Positions 1 to 11,700 of a DNA stretch of 64,000 nucleotides are shown here, one piece after another. The stretch's first letter is position 1. Each line of letters starts with the position of its first letter. The stretch covers positions 19,592 to 83,591 of the forward strand of contig MU832172.1 of assembly GCA_029204225.1 (NCBI GenBank), written 5' to 3'. The DNA is from Diphasiastrum complanatum (lineage: Eukaryota > Streptophyta > Lycopodiopsida > Lycopodiales > Lycopodiaceae). The notes beneath the pieces are model-generated. The model did not search any database and was not told the origin of the DNA. It was given only the letters and a program-made list of their open reading frames with translations. Both the position numbers and the translations under genes were made by a program.

Positions 1-1
1 G

Positions 2-1291
2 AGCATAAGAGTAATCATTTCCCTTGCAACTCTTTATGGATGGGATCTTTGGCAATTAGACATTTCTAATGCTTTCTTGAATGGTGATCTTGAAGAGGAA
101 GTCTACATGGAGCAACCCGAGAGCTATGTTTCTCATAGCAAGCCTAATCATGTGTGTTTTCTACAAAAAAGTTTGTATGGTCTTAAGCAAGCACCAAGGA
201 GTTGGTATGCTAGGCTTAACTCTTTTCTACTTTCTCAAAACTTCACTATGAGTGAGTATGATCATTCACTTTACTTTAGAATTAGTGCTAATGATGTTAC
301 AATCCTTCTAATTTATGTGGATGACATTATTTTAAGTGGAGGGAACAAGGAAGATATAGAAGATATCAAGAAAGCACTAAAAAAGGAATTTGAAGTGCAT
401 GATCTTGGTCTTTTGAGCTATATCTTAGGAATAGAAGTAATTAGAACTTCTCAAATCACTTTTATTTCACAAGAGAAGTATGCTATTTCTATTCTCAATA
501 GATTTCATATGGTAGATGCAAATCCTATTGATACACCTATGGAATCACATGTAAAGCTAACTATAAGAGGTAATGAAAGATCCTTCGAGGACATTACTCT
601 CTATAGGAAGCTAATAGGTTCTCTTATATATCTAACCATCACAAGACCTGATTTATCTTATTGTGTTGGTAGATTAAGCCAATTCATGCAAGATCCTAGC
701 ATAGAACATTGGAAACTAGGAAAGAGGATCTTGAGATACATCTCGGGAACAAAAGATTTTGGCATTGTTTATAGAGGATCATCACCTAACTTATTTGGTT
801 TTTCAGATTCAGATTTTGCAGGAGACCTTATGGATAGAAAATCCATAAATGCACATGCTATTTTCATAGGTGATGGAGCTATCTCATGGATGTCGAAGAA
901 ACAAGCAACTATATCACTTTCTTCTAGTGAGGCCGAGTACAAAGCTTTGACATCATGCACAAAGGAGATGGTGTGGATCAAGAGGATGATTATGGAGCTT
1001 CATTTGCTGGATTTTTCAGAGAGTCCAATCATCTTTTGTGACAACCTTTCAGCCCAAAGTCTAGCAAGCAATCCGGTTTTCCATGCAAGGAGCAAACATA
1101 TCGAGGTGGCTTACCATTTTGTGAGAGAACAAGTGTTGGCAAAAGAGATCAAGCTTGAACATGTCCCATCAAAGGAATGTGTGGCTGATATCTTTACCAA
1201 AGCATTGGGAAAGGACTTATTTTTCAAGCATAGAACAAGTCTTGGTGTACTTTCTAAATCTATGCTAAAACTAGTTGAAGAGGGAGTGTGA
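2..1291 (+). CDS. Copia-1 polyprotein, C-terminal part (RT and RNase H), cut by window edge
   Basis: The frame is open from base 2, so the polyprotein begins outside the window. It starts inside reverse transcriptase (QLDISNAFLNGDLEEE), continues through SLYGLKQAPRSWY and the catalytic YVDDIILSG box, and then the RNase H segment with FSDSDFAGD, SLSSSEAEYKAL and RSKHIEVAYHFVRE. These are diagnostic Ty1/copia motifs. Reverse transcriptase copies element RNA to DNA and RNase H removes the RNA strand, in the virus-like particle. The reading frame has no stop or shift over 430 codons and ends ADIFTKALGKDLFF...EEGV followed by TGA, the usual copia C-terminus. The stop overlaps the first bases of the 3' LTR. 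It is relatively young or well preserved; integrase and gag cannot be judged here. Confidence 0.95.
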   Translation, partial: SIRVIISLATLYGWDLWQLDISNAFLNGDLEEEVYMEQPESYVSHSKPNHVCFLQKSLYGLKQAPRSWYARLNSFLLSQNFTMSEYDHSLYFRISANDVTILLIYVDDIILSGGNKEDIEDIKKALKKEFEVHDLGLLSYILGIEVIRTSQITFISQEKYAISILNRFHMVDANPIDTPMESHVKLTIRGNERSFEDITLYRKLIGSLIYLTITRPDLSYCVGRLSQFMQDPSIEHWKLGKRILRYISGTKDFGIVYRGSSPNLFGFSDSDFAGDLMDRKSINAHAIFIGDGAISWMSKKQATISLSSSEAEYKALTSCTKEMVWIKRMIMELHLLDFSESPIIFCDNLSAQSLASNPVFHARSKHIEVAYHFVREQVLAKEIKLEHVPSKECVADIFTKALGKDLFFKHRTSLGVLSKSMLKLVEEGV

Positions 1292-1743
1292 AAAATTGTC
1301 AACTAGTAGTATTTTCCTAACTTGAGATTTTGTAGGCCTATGGCCAAATAAAAGTTAGAGATAGGTTCATACATGTATGTAGAGGCCCAAAGTATGTGTA
1401 CACTACTTTTGAGGTCACATTAATTAGAGGAGGTCGAGTGTGGAGCTCTTCTATTGGCTCATAATTTGGTGCATTCCTATTTGACCAAATTTCTAGGTAT
1501 ATGGGTGAATCCTATTGGACCCCAATTTTAGCCTATCATAAGACAAGTGGCCAAGAGGCACTATGGCTGCTATAAATAGCCATCTCCACGAGTATGTACA
1601 CATCTCATTTTCATTCTATTGAATGAATGTTATGCTCTTTGAAGATCCATCTTCTTCTCTCTCACTTTTTTGTTCATATCTTGCATTCTAGCCACTAGAA
1701 TTGTGATTTCTTTGTTGCTATGGCTTCACACGTGTGAAATGCA
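1278..1743 (+). repeat. Copia-1 polypurine tract and 3' LTR
   Basis: A purine run (GAAGAGGGAG) precedes TGTGAAAAATT at 1287, the expected LTR start just after the polyprotein stop. A TATA box (TATAAATAG, 1571) fits the U3 promoter, and a stretch rich in TTCTCTCTCAC follows. The right end is placed at the CA at 1743, after ACACGTGTGAAAT, because the Copia-2 LTR ends in the same ACACGTGTGAAATTCAACA context. This right boundary is inferred; the partner LTR lies outside the window, so neither the end nor a target duplication can be checked. Confidence 0.6.
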
Positions 1744-1899
1744 GGTTGTAGGCTCTGAAGTACGGACAGGGACAGCAAGTTTCTGTTTGTGGAAGCTTAT
1801 GATCAGATTTTGATGTTTAGTTGATGTTTAGTATGCTTAACATCACAATTTCTATCATTTTTTCAATCTAGATGTGCATAACTTCCATGGCCAAGATCT

Positions 1900-2202
1900 T
1901 TATGAAACTTTAGCATCTTTTGGATCTGAGTTTTTCACATTTTCTTTAAGAGGAATAGTAGTACGATTTTCATCATCTGTAATTGGTATTATTTCTGGTT
2001 CTCTATTCATTGGAATAGGTTGTTTTGGTATAGATGTATCTTGAATATTATCAACTTTTTCTATTCCATTTGAATTCATTGGATGGGTATTTACATCACA
2101 AGGCAATACCTCAGTTTCAAGATCCATATCTTGATCTTGAATAGAAGCAAAACTTATTCCCATAGGCAAATGATACTCATGGTCATTATTCTTGGAATCC
2201 AT
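1900..2202 (-). CDS. Short acidic ORF downstream of Gypsy-A integrase
   Basis: A clean 100-codon frame lies about 240 bases after the integrase stop on the same strand. It starts MDSKNNDHEYHLPMGISFAS and is rich in Asp, Glu, Asn and Pro, with no recognisable domain. It could be a separate small protein of the element, or the tail of the polyprotein disconnected by mutation. Athila/Tat elements often carry extra material between pol and the 3' LTR, which fits the place but gives no function. Codon use resembles the rest of Gypsy-A. Confidence 0.5.
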   Translation of the reverse strand: MDSKNNDHEYHLPMGISFASIQDQDMDLETEVLPCDVNTHPMNSNGIEKVDNIQDTSIPKQPIPMNREPEIIPITDDENRTTIPLKENVKNSDPKDAKVS

Positions 2203-2438
2203 TACATGCCCTAAAAGATGTAGTATCAGTTCCCAATCCTGAATAAGAAAAAAAAATCAAAACACACAACAACTGAAATCACTATAATAGTTTGAATAAA
2301 ATTCTAACATAAAAAAAAAAAATTCTCAACAAGAAATAAAACACTTGTAAATCTCATCGAAACCTATATAATGTAATATCATCTTTTGTAGTATTTTTTT
2401 GATCTCATACCATTTATTCTAATAGGAAATTTTCCTCC

Positions 2439-4060
2439 TTATAGGTTTTCCAATCCGACTGTTCCATTAGGATAAACATCCAAAACCTTAAATGGTCCTA
2501 ACCATCTCATTCTCAACTTACCAGGATGTTTTTGATATTTACTATCGTATAACAGTACATAATCATTTTCTTTGAAGACTCTTTTTTTTATATGTCTATC
2601 ATGCCACGCTTTTCTTCTATTTTGAACCACTTCTTGGGTAAAAAGTGCTCTAGTTCTTTGTCCTTCTAATTGGTTAAGTCGATTAAGCCTTTCTTGTAAT
2701 GAATCTACATCTCCCAATCTTTCTTCTATGGCTACTCTTAAACTCGGAACTTGATATTCTAATGGCACTACTGCTTCTAATCCATATACTAGATTAAAAG
2801 GAGTATGTTGAGTAGTAACCTTATAAGCTGTTCTATATGACCATAATGCAATATTCAACTTTTTATCCCAATTTGTACGATGTTTTTCACAAACTTTTGT
2901 GAGTATCTTGAATATAGTTTTCTTTGTGGCTTCAGCTTGTCCATTTCCTCTAGGGTAGTAGGGTGAAAATTTTTTATGCACATCATGTAGTCTCTAGTCA
3001 ATACTTCTATAGTATCATTTAGGAAGCGTTTTTCCCTATCGCTAATAAGTTCAATAGGACATCCAAATCTGCATATTATATTTTCATACAGAAATTGATC
3101 AACTACTTTTTGGGTATTATTTGTAAAAGCTCTAGCCTCCACCCATTTTGTAGCATAATCTGTAGCGGCTAAGATATAGTGACATTGTGTTGCTTTTGTT
3201 GCTGGACTTATTGGCCCAACAAAATCTAAACCCCATTCCTCAAAAGGTGCTAATAGTAGAAAAGGATTTAAAGGCATGGCAAATAAATCATTAGGTTTCC
3301 CGACTCTTTGGCATGCATCACATGACTTAACGTATTCTTGAGAATCTTTATGAAGAGTATGCCACCATAGACCTGCTTGTAAAATTTTTCTAGATGTTGT
3401 ATCTCCATTGAAATGTCCTCCTGACACTCCTTCGTGTGCTTCTCTAAGTATTATAGGTATTTTATGAGGTAGTACACACCTTCCTAATATTTTATCAGAA
3501 CCCATTTTATATAGTTGTCCTCCTCCTATAAGAGTAGATCTTGCTGATTGGTTTACTATCCGTCTTTTTTCTTTAAGGGGTACTCCCGGTGGAAAATAAC
3601 CTAGTGATAGGAATTCAGAGATTTCAAAGTACCACGGAGGAACTGCATCTACTTGGAAGATAAAGGCATCTGGTGTTTCATCACAAATGCCCACAAGTGC
3701 ATCTTCTTCCTCTTTCTTTGTTTCGTCAGTAATCCTAGATAAATGATCAGCTAGCAAATGAACCCTTCCTGGTTTAAGGATTATCTTAAATATATATTCT
3801 TGTAGTAAGAGTAACCATCTAGCGAATCTCCCTGTCACATTAGGTTTATTAACTAGATATAATAATGCATGATGATCCACATAAAATACAAAGGGATTAG
3901 CCAATAAATAATGTCTAAATTTTTGAACTACAAATATCATTGCTAATCCTTCCCTTTCAGTAGTACTATAATTCATTCTAGCTTGTATTAGTTGTTTGCT
4001 GGCATAATAAATAGGATGATCTATTTTATTCTCATCAGCTTGAGCTAATATAAACTGCAT
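2439..4060 (-). pseudogene. Gypsy-A RNase H and integrase, frameshifted
   Basis: Two overlapping frames together give RNase H and integrase. From 4060: DHPIYYASKQL, STTEREGLAMIFVVQKFRHY and VDHHALLYLV (RNase H), then LLADHLSRI. Next comes the integrase zinc finger (HEGVSGGHFNGDTT... CDACQRVGK) and the core start WGLDFVGPISPA with ATDYATKWVEA. The frame is lost near 2975, where the next frame resumes with FSPYYPRGNGQAEATKKTI, the end of the catalytic core. It then runs through NIALWSYRTAYK and YDSKYQKHPGKLRMRWLGPF to the C-terminal domain. Integrase would join element DNA into chromosomes. A second break at about 4055 separates this from RT. Confidence 0.9.
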
Positions 4061-4739
4061 ATCCTAAAGCATCAGTATGTACGTGGAACTCCCAGTTTGG
4101 TGCGATTAATATAGGTGCTTCAATAAGTTTTTGCTTCAAAAGATCAAATCCTTTTTGACACTCAACCTTCCAAACAAAATATGTATCTTTTTTTAGAAGC
4201 TTAGTGAGTGGAAGTGCTAATATAGCATATTTTTCTATGAAACATCTGTAATAACCACAGTGTCCAAGAAATCCTCTTACCTGACTGATATTCTTTGGTG
4301 GAGGTAATTCAGCTATAACTTTTACTTTTTGTGGTTCAGTCATAATCCCATTTATAGAGACTATATGACCCAGTAAGATTCCATGTTTTACTCCAAAAAC
4401 ACATTTTTCAGGATTTAGAGCTATAACATATGTTCTACATTTCTCAAAACATTTTCTAAGTGGAATCACATGGGGTTCATTACCACTAAATACACTAAAA
4501 TCATCTAAGAAAATTTCCATGAAATCTCTTAGATATTCTTTAAAGGCTTGTGTAACCACCCTTTGAAACGTAGCTGGAGCACTACGTAATCCAAAAGGCA
4601 TGACTTTATAAGCATATACCACACAATCAGTAGTAAAAGCAATTTTTGGCTGATCTTTTTCTTGTATTGATACTTGATTATAGCCACTAAAACCTTCCAT
4701 GAAAGAGTACAATTGGTGTCCACCAACTGTATCTAACAC
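4035..4739 (-). pseudogene. Gypsy-A reverse transcriptase, central and C-terminal part
   Basis: The translation carries LYSFMEGFSGYNQ, AYKVMPFGLRSAPATFQR and the catalytic FLDDFSVFS (the xxDD box). The connection region QVRGFLGHCGYYRCFIEKYA follows, then the beginning of RNase H (FHVHTDALGYA). The frame fails at both ends: upstream the RT start sits in the 6595-4733 frame, downstream RNase H restarts in another frame at 4060. The order and motifs are standard Ty3/gypsy. The protein cannot be made in one piece as the sequence stands. Confidence 0.9.
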
Positions 4740-6595
4740 ACTATCAATAAATGGTAGTGGAAAATAATCTTTCTTTGTGGATGCATTAATTTTCTATAGT
4801 CAACACATATCCTTAATTTACCATTCTTCTTGGGTACAATGACTACAGGGGGTACCCACTCACTAGTGGGTACTTCATATATGAAACCCACATCTAATAG
4901 CTTTTGTATTTCTTCTTTTACTGATAATGAATATTTTGGATTGAGCCTGTAAGGTCTTTGCCTTATCGGTTGCGTGTCAGGTAGTAATTCTATTTTATGT
5001 GTACATATGCTTGGGGGTATTCCTTTTAAATCTTTATAATTCCAAGCAAATATGTCACTGTATTCCCGTAATAAATCTTGTAACTGAATTCTATCATTGT
5101 AGGACAATTGAGCACCAATGAAGACAAATTTTTTCTCCCCTTCTTTTCCTAAATTAACTTCAATAGTAGCTGGAGCTCGGGAGTATTGTCCTTCTAGAGG
5201 ATCCATAGGATTTTGAATATAACTTCCAACATGGGTAGGTCTTGTAGCTATCTCTACATCCTCTACTGCATACTTTTGAAAGAAAGGAGGATATTGAGAT
5301 ATTTCTCTCTCTAGATGTTGATCATTGCTCTGTTTAACTCTTATTTCTTTATCTTCAATATCTAGTTCATTACACATCACCATATTACATTGTACATCAA
5401 TAGTATAATTTGTACTAGATATTAGCCAATAAATTAATTCCATATCACTCTCTATTTCCTCGCGTACTCCATCAATTTTTAATGATGAATTTAATACGTA
5501 TGGATCAATTTCTATGGGTGCTTCTTCCTTTATTGCTTTGTTTTGATTAACTTTTGTTTCTTGTAATATAAAGCCAACTTGAGGATCACTAGTTTGGTAA
5601 TCACTAGTAGTTATAGATGAAGTCCAGTTTGTAGTGTCATTTTCATTTTCAAAGGAAATATCATACTCTAGTCCAGATCTTCCAATTAAGCTAGAACTAG
5701 TGGTCATTTTTACTTTAATAGTTTTCCCTATTATTGTCTGTACTATCAAAGTATCTTTATCCCAGTCATGAGATACTTTAGCTTGTTTCAACCATGGCCT
5801 TCCTAGGAGAAGTCGATATGGAGTATTGATAGAATGCATTTTAATAACCACATAATCTACTTCATACTTCTCTCCTGCTATACAAGTTTCAACTTTTCTT
5901 GCAATACCTAGAGGTTTTACCTTTTTGTGATTTGCCATTATTATAATAAAAGGTGCATTTTCCAGATTGTCTATCCCAATTTTCATTTGAATTTCCTCTG
6001 GCATGATATTTACTCCAGATCCTCCATCTATGAAAACTCCCTTAATATAATAATCGTTCACATCAGCATCTATCATAGGATTAATGGGATCTGTAGTAAT
6101 ATTATGAGAATGGATTTCATAAGGAATTTTCTTTGTGAGAGATTTATGAAGAGCTTTTTTGCATTCCGGTGATATTTGTATTAACTGTGCAAAAGATATG
6201 TTGGGTATCATAGAGCCTAGATCTTTAATTATATCATAGTATTCCACTCCTTTTGATATACCTAGTATCTTTATACTCTTGTTTCTTGAGTGATTTATTA
6301 TTGGATTTGGTGGCTTTTGAAATGCCATGAAGGGAGATTCTCTTTCCATCTCATTCATTACTTCCTCATGAACTTCTCTATCTGCATCTCTGCTAGGATA
6401 TATTGCTTCATATATAAGTGACTTATCTACATTCTTCTTATGTTCTATCGTCGGTAATTCCATGGTCTCATTTATCATAGGAGATATAGGATTAGCAATA
6501 GCTTGTGCTCTAGTAATAGCTCCAACCATAATATCATTCTCCTGATGATTGGAAATAGCTTCTACTTGAATTAAGTTGGTACTAGAAGCTTCCAA
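4733..6595 (-). pseudogene. Gypsy-A protease and N-terminal reverse transcriptase
   Basis: About 620 codons remain open. An aspartic-protease motif, FIDGGSGVNIMPEE, lies near residue 188, in the Athila/Tat style of D-G-G rather than D-T/S-G. LLLGRPWLKQAKVSHDWDKD follows. Near the end is the RT start: IEPLP-like spacer, VKEEIQKLLDVGFIYEVP, SEWVPPVVIVPKKNGKLRIC and VDYRKL. After VDYRKL the frame shifts (about 4795), and the true continuation is in the 4739-4035 frame. The stretch between protease and RT (residues about 300-480) is a long Asn/Ile-rich linker without a known domain. Upstream it follows the gag zinc knuckle that Copia-2 split. Confidence 0.9.
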
Positions 6596-6702
6596 TTTTC
6601 CCTTTTATTTTACATTTTTTTGACAATTTTTTTGGAAATGTTCTCCCAATTTTTACATATATATTTAAAATCTGCATTCTTAGGGTTTGGACATTCATTT
6701 GC

Positions 6703-6707
6703 CATAT
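6703..6707. repeat. Target-site duplication of Copia-2, left copy (CATAT)
   Basis: CATAT directly precedes the TGTGAAG start of the left LTR, and CATAT occurs again directly after the right LTR at 13481. Removing the element and one CATAT restores a continuous gag reading frame of Gypsy-A, an independent proof of the boundaries. Confidence 0.95.
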
Positions 6708-7444
6708 TGTGAAGAATTGAAAAAGATTATCTATGTTAGATATAGGGGTCTTATGTTTTTTACATCAAGCATCTAGGTGTAGGATGTTGATAGGAATAAA
6801 TTTGGCATAGATGGCAAATTATGCATTTCCACTTGTAATGCCACTATTGAGCCAAAATAGAGTAAGAGGCTAAACACTTGCTAATTAGAGTGTAGACAAG
6901 TGTAAAGTTTTTGTTTGATGAATTCCAAGAGGTCCAATAGGATATAGAGGTGGAACCTTGTGAGGTCCAATAGGAAATTGAGGTGTGCTTGAATATAGAC
7001 CAATAGAATTAAGAGGTGCATAGATCAATGATCCAATAGGATCAAGAGGTGACAAAATGTGGTCCAATCATAGTTAAGCATAGTGGTAGCTCGTGGACCT
7101 ACTAGTATCATTGTACTCCTCATTTTGAAGTCAGTTGATTTGGTGATTTCATGGATTTTGTGAGTTATTGGATTTCTAGCTTTCTCTCTCTACCCGAGAG
7201 CTCTTGATGCATTTTCTCTCTCTACCCAAGGAGAGCAGCTTGTTTTTACTTAGATTATTTTTTGAATACTTCCCACACGTGTGAGTGAGAGTTGGAAGTG
7301 ATTAAATGCATGTAGTAGTGTGTTTTTGCCATAGGATTCAAGATTGATCTTGAATCTCAATCTAGTCTTGATCTTGGTGCATCTACACACCTTAGGAGAT
7401 CACAAGTACATGTAGTGGACAATCCACACGTGTGAAATTCAACA
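6708..7444 (+). repeat. Copia-2 5' LTR
   Basis: It begins TGTGAAGAATT and ends AAATTCAACA, and is followed at once by the primer site TGGTATCAGAGC (7445-7456). It holds several degenerate direct repeats of the type GGTCCAATAGGA and AATAGAATTAAGAGGTG (about 6930-7070), two CTCTCTCTACCC blocks (7190 and 7220) and the palindrome CACACGTGTG. No clear TATAAA box was picked out. Confidence 0.95.
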
Positions 7445-7456
7445 TGGTATCAGAGC
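7445..7456 (+). other. Copia-2 primer-binding site 1
   Basis: TGGTATCAGAGC immediately follows the LTR. It matches the 3' end of plant initiator-methionine tRNA, the common primer for minus-strand synthesis in copia elements. Confidence 0.92.
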
Positions 7457-7471
7457 CTACCTAAGGTTACC

Positions 7472-7998
7472 ATGAATTCCAAGAGGTCCAATAGGATATA
7501 GAGGTGGAACCTTGTGAGGTCCAATAGGAAATTGAGGTGTGCTTGAATATAGTCCAATAGAATTAAGAGGTGCATAGATCAATGATCCAATAGGATCAAG
7601 AGGTGACAAAATGTGGTCCAATCATAGTTAAGCATAGTGGTAGCTCGTGGACCTACTAGTATCATTGTACTCCTCATTTTGAAGTCAATTGATTTGGTGA
7701 TTTCATGGATTTTGTGAGTTATTGGATTTCTAGATTTCTCTCTCTACCCGAGAGCTCTTGATGCATTTTCTCTCTCTACCCAAGGAGAGCAGCTTGTTTT
7801 TACTTAGATTATTTTTTGAATACTTCCCACACGTGTGAGTGAGAGTTGGAAGTGATTGAATGCATGTAGTAGTGTGTTTTTGCCATAGGATTCAAGATTG
7901 ATCTTGAATCTCAATCTAGTCTTGATCTTGGTGCATCTACACACCTTAGGAGATCACAAGTACATGTAGTGGACAGTCCACACGTGTGAAATTCAACA
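7472..7998 (+). repeat. Extra partial LTR inside Copia-2
   Basis: Only about 18 bases after the first primer site, the sequence jumps back into the LTR at GAATTCCAAGAGG (matching 6957 onward). It then repeats it to the ACACGTGTGAAATTCAACA end. The start junction reads CCATGAATTCC where the normal leader reads CCATGCATTTTG, so ATG is shared between leader and LTR at the breakpoint. A second primer site follows. The structure is LTR - primer site - partial LTR - primer site - leader. Confidence 0.93.
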
Positions 7999-8010
7999 TG
8001 GTATCAGAGC
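7999..8010 (+). other. Copia-2 primer-binding site 2
   Basis: A second TGGTATCAGAGC, followed by the same CTACCTAAGGTTACCATG as after site 1 and then by the full leader. This site is adjacent to the real untranslated leader. Confidence 0.9.
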
Positions 8011-8750
8011 CTACCTAAGGTTACCATGCATTTTGATCCATCTAAGTGAAAAATTTTCATCAATCTTGAGCTAGAAGTTGTCAAGGCCCATCTTCCTAGC
8101 TATCTTGTTCAATCTTGGATCAAAAGAGATGAAAAGGACATTGATTGGTTCTGACCTGGTACTGTACAGAATCAGGTGCTCAGACACGTGTGAGGAACAT
8201 CCAATTTCAGTTTGGAAGTTCTCTCTCATGTTTGATCCATTTATCTTGCTTGATAGCCTGTTTTGAAGCTATTTTTGTCTAGTTTCTGTTGCAATCAGTT
8301 TCATTCTATTTGGTTGAGCCAATCAAAAGTTATAAGCTTTTGAAGAGGGTTAGGTAGGGCACCTAGACCTGGGTGGACACATTTGGTTTGGTCAAGAGGT
8401 TGCTTGGTTGATCCAAATCACAGTTGTATGCTTGCCAATCTCATCTATATGTGATCTAGGCACTGTTTTGAGATCTTAGGCATTTTGTTTCATGCAATAT
8501 CATTGTATTTGAGTCAAATTTGGCTTAGTGTATTTCACACGTGCTAAGAGTGTTAGATCCTAACTTTGCCTATACTCCATCACTTGATGTGAAATAGATC
8601 TTGTCTTAGAGAGATTTGAGTAGCTAGTGAGAATCAATTCACAAATTGTTGTAAGATCTTTCATAGGAGGAGATAGTACTCAATTATTGGATCCTATTGA
8701 AAGTGTGTAACAACATTTATTGTTCATCATTTGAGTTTTCTTCACTTCAA
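8011..8750 (+). other. Copia-2 untranslated leader
   Basis: About 740 bases between the second primer site and the gag start, without a supported gene. A short frame at 8078-8266 is not conserved as coding in the related copy at 25407-26032, where the same leader carries length changes. The leader would hold packaging signals; none can be identified from sequence alone. Confidence 0.75.
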
Positions 8751-11700
8751 ATGTCTTCAATGGGTTCATCCTTGTTGGAACCAAGTGAAAGATTGACCAC
8801 TTCAAATTATTCAATTTGGAAAATGAGGATGGAGTCCATCTTGATCCTTCAAGACGTGATGGACATAGTTCTTGGCCTTGACGAAGAACCACAAGTTCTT
8901 CAAGAGGTTCAAAAATACAAAAAGAGAGCTAGGATGGCTCTCCACTACATTAAGATGAATGTCTCTAATGAGATATTGAGGGAGATAGGTACTTGTACAA
9001 CAGCCAAAGAAGCTTGGGATTGTCTCAAGACTATCTATGAGGCTAAGAATACCTCTAGGCTTCTCACTCTTAGGAATCAAATCTTTCAAAGTAGCCAAAA
9101 GAGTGATGAGAGTGCATCTAGTTATGTTTTGAGAGTAAAAGATATTCATAGAGAGCTTGCTTGTATTGGTGATTCCATCAATCAAAATGAGCTAGTTCAA
9201 GTCATTCTCAATGGCTTGAGAAGTGAATTTGATAATCTTGTCCAATCCTATGCCATTAAGGAGGAGCTACCAAGTTTGGAGGCTCTCCAAAGTGTGCTAA
9301 TTTCAGAAGAATCAAGACAAGAGTACAAGCTCTTGAGGATGGACAAGCTTTCTCTCACTCATAATGATGGCAAAGCTCTCTTTGCCAAGGATAAGCACAA
9401 AGAGAGGAGCAAGAACCAACATCAACAATCCTCAAGCAAGGACAAAGTCAAATCCAAAGACAAAGATGAGGAGGAAGATGATTCCTCTAATGCTTCATCA
9501 TCCAAGCTCAAGAAGAAGAAGAAGATCAAGTGCTTTTATTGTGGCAAGAAAGGTCATTATGCCACCAATTGCTTCAAAAAGAAGAATCAACTCAAGCAAG
9601 CCAATATTACCAATGAGAAGGAAGACACTATTGCAAGTGATGGAGAGGGATCTCTTATGGTCTCTAGTTTCTCATCTACTCCTTTCAAGAAGGACGGCCT
9701 ATGGTATATTGATAGTGGAGCCTCTTCACATGTGTGTAGCTCCAAGGACTCTCTCTCTTCTATTGCACCTTATGATGGAGTGAAGAAATCAATATACACT
9801 GCAAATGATTTTGAATGTCCTATTGAAGGCATAGGGAACATTCCCTTGAAGCTTGCATCCTCTAAAGTTCTTTCTCTCTCTAGAGATCTTTATGTACCTA
9901 AGCTTACCAAGAATCTTATTAGTGTTGGAAAATTGCTTGATAATGGCCTTGATGTAAAATTCAATGTTGATACTTGCACTATCAAGAAGAATGATGAGAT
10001 ACTTGCATTAGGATCTATATTTGGTGGCATCTATAAACTAGATCCAAATGAGTATGTGAATGCTTGTAATGTTGCTCTTGTGAACAAGCTCTCTATGGAG
10101 GAATTATGGCATAGGAGGTTAGGACATCCCAACCACAAATCCATGCTCTCTATGATCAAAGAATCCAAAGCTATTGGCTTGCCAAAGTCATTCTCCAAGA
10201 AGATCAAGCCTTGTGAGGCTTGTGCTATTGCTAAATCTCACAAAAATCCATTTACAAGATCTTCTATCAAAAGCAAGCATCCTTTGGAGTTAATCCACTC
10301 GGATGTGCATTTCTCATCAACTACAAGCAAGAGAGGAGCCACTTGTTTTGTTACTTTCATTGATGATTACACAAGATTCACTTGGATATATCTTCTTGCT
10401 TCAAAATCTATGGTGTTTGATCATTTCCTTATTTTCAAAGCTTATGTAGAGAAGCAATTCTCATTCAAGATTAAAGCTCTTAGAAGTGATGGAGGTGGTG
10501 AATATATCTCCAATAAATTTCAAGATTTTTGTGAGCTTGAAGGCATTAAAAGAGAGTTTTTTTGTGCCTACTCTCCATCTCAAAATGGAGTGGCCGAGAG
10601 AAACAATAGATCTCTATGTGAATGTGCAAAATCTATGAGAATTGAGGCATCTTTGCCCAAAGATTTTTGGGGAGAAGCCATTAACTGTGCAAATTATCTT
10701 TGCAATAGGCTCCCACATATAGCTCTTGGAGGAAAGTCACCATATGAAATCTTATTTTTGAAGAAGCCTAAGGTTGATCACCTTAGAGTTTCTAGATGCT
10801 TATGCTTTGTCCATATTCCCTTGGAAACAAGGAAGAAGGAAGATCCTAGTGCGTGCAAAGGGATCATGGTTGGATACCCATCCACCAAGAAGGCCTATAG
10901 AGTCTTTATACTCTCTACTTCTCAAGTTATTGAAAGTAGAGATGTTGTCTTTCATGAAGATCAACACTCATCATTTGAAGAGGCCGAGATCAAGAAATCT
11001 ATGGATGCATCATCAATTATTGATTTTGAAGACAATCATGATGTGATGGGGTCGAGATTTGAAGAAGACTCTCCTCGGATTTTTTCACCAAGAAGATCCA
11101 TGAGAGATAGATCCGAGCCTAAGAGGCTCTCATATGTTGACAAAGGCAAACAAGTGGATCTTGATTCCACTAATTATGTTTTTTATGTCTCTCATGAAGA
11201 GCCAAAGAATGTACAAGAGGCACTCAATACCAAGGAGTGGTATGATGCCATGAAGCAAGAGTATGATGCATTGATCACCAACAATACTTGGGAGCTTGTG
11301 GATCCTCCTTCCAACAAGCATGTGATTGGTTGCAAGTGGGTATTTCGGATCAAGTTCAATCATGATGGCACCATCAACAAGCATAAAGCAAGATTATGTG
11401 CCAAAGGATTTGCTCAAATCCATGGTCTTGATTATGAGGAGACCTTTGGACCCGTTGCAAAGATGGTGACAATAAGAATTCTTATTTCTCTTGCTTGTTT
11501 TTTCAAGTGGAGGGTGTTCCAATTAGATGTATCTAATGCTTTTCTAAATGGTTATCTTGAGGAGGAGATCTATATGGAACAACCTCAAGGATTCATCAAG
11601 GATGAGTCCAAAGTGTGCTTGCCCTTCAAAAGTCTTTATGGACTCAAGCAAGCACCAAGATCATGGTATTCAAGACTTAACTCTTTTCTTATCTCACTAG

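Noticed and set aside
6885-7067. 60-codon minus-strand frame repeated identically at 12921-13103
   Set aside because: It lies within the two Copia-2 LTRs and recurs only because the LTRs are repeats. The degenerate GGTCCAATAGGA motif keeps it open.
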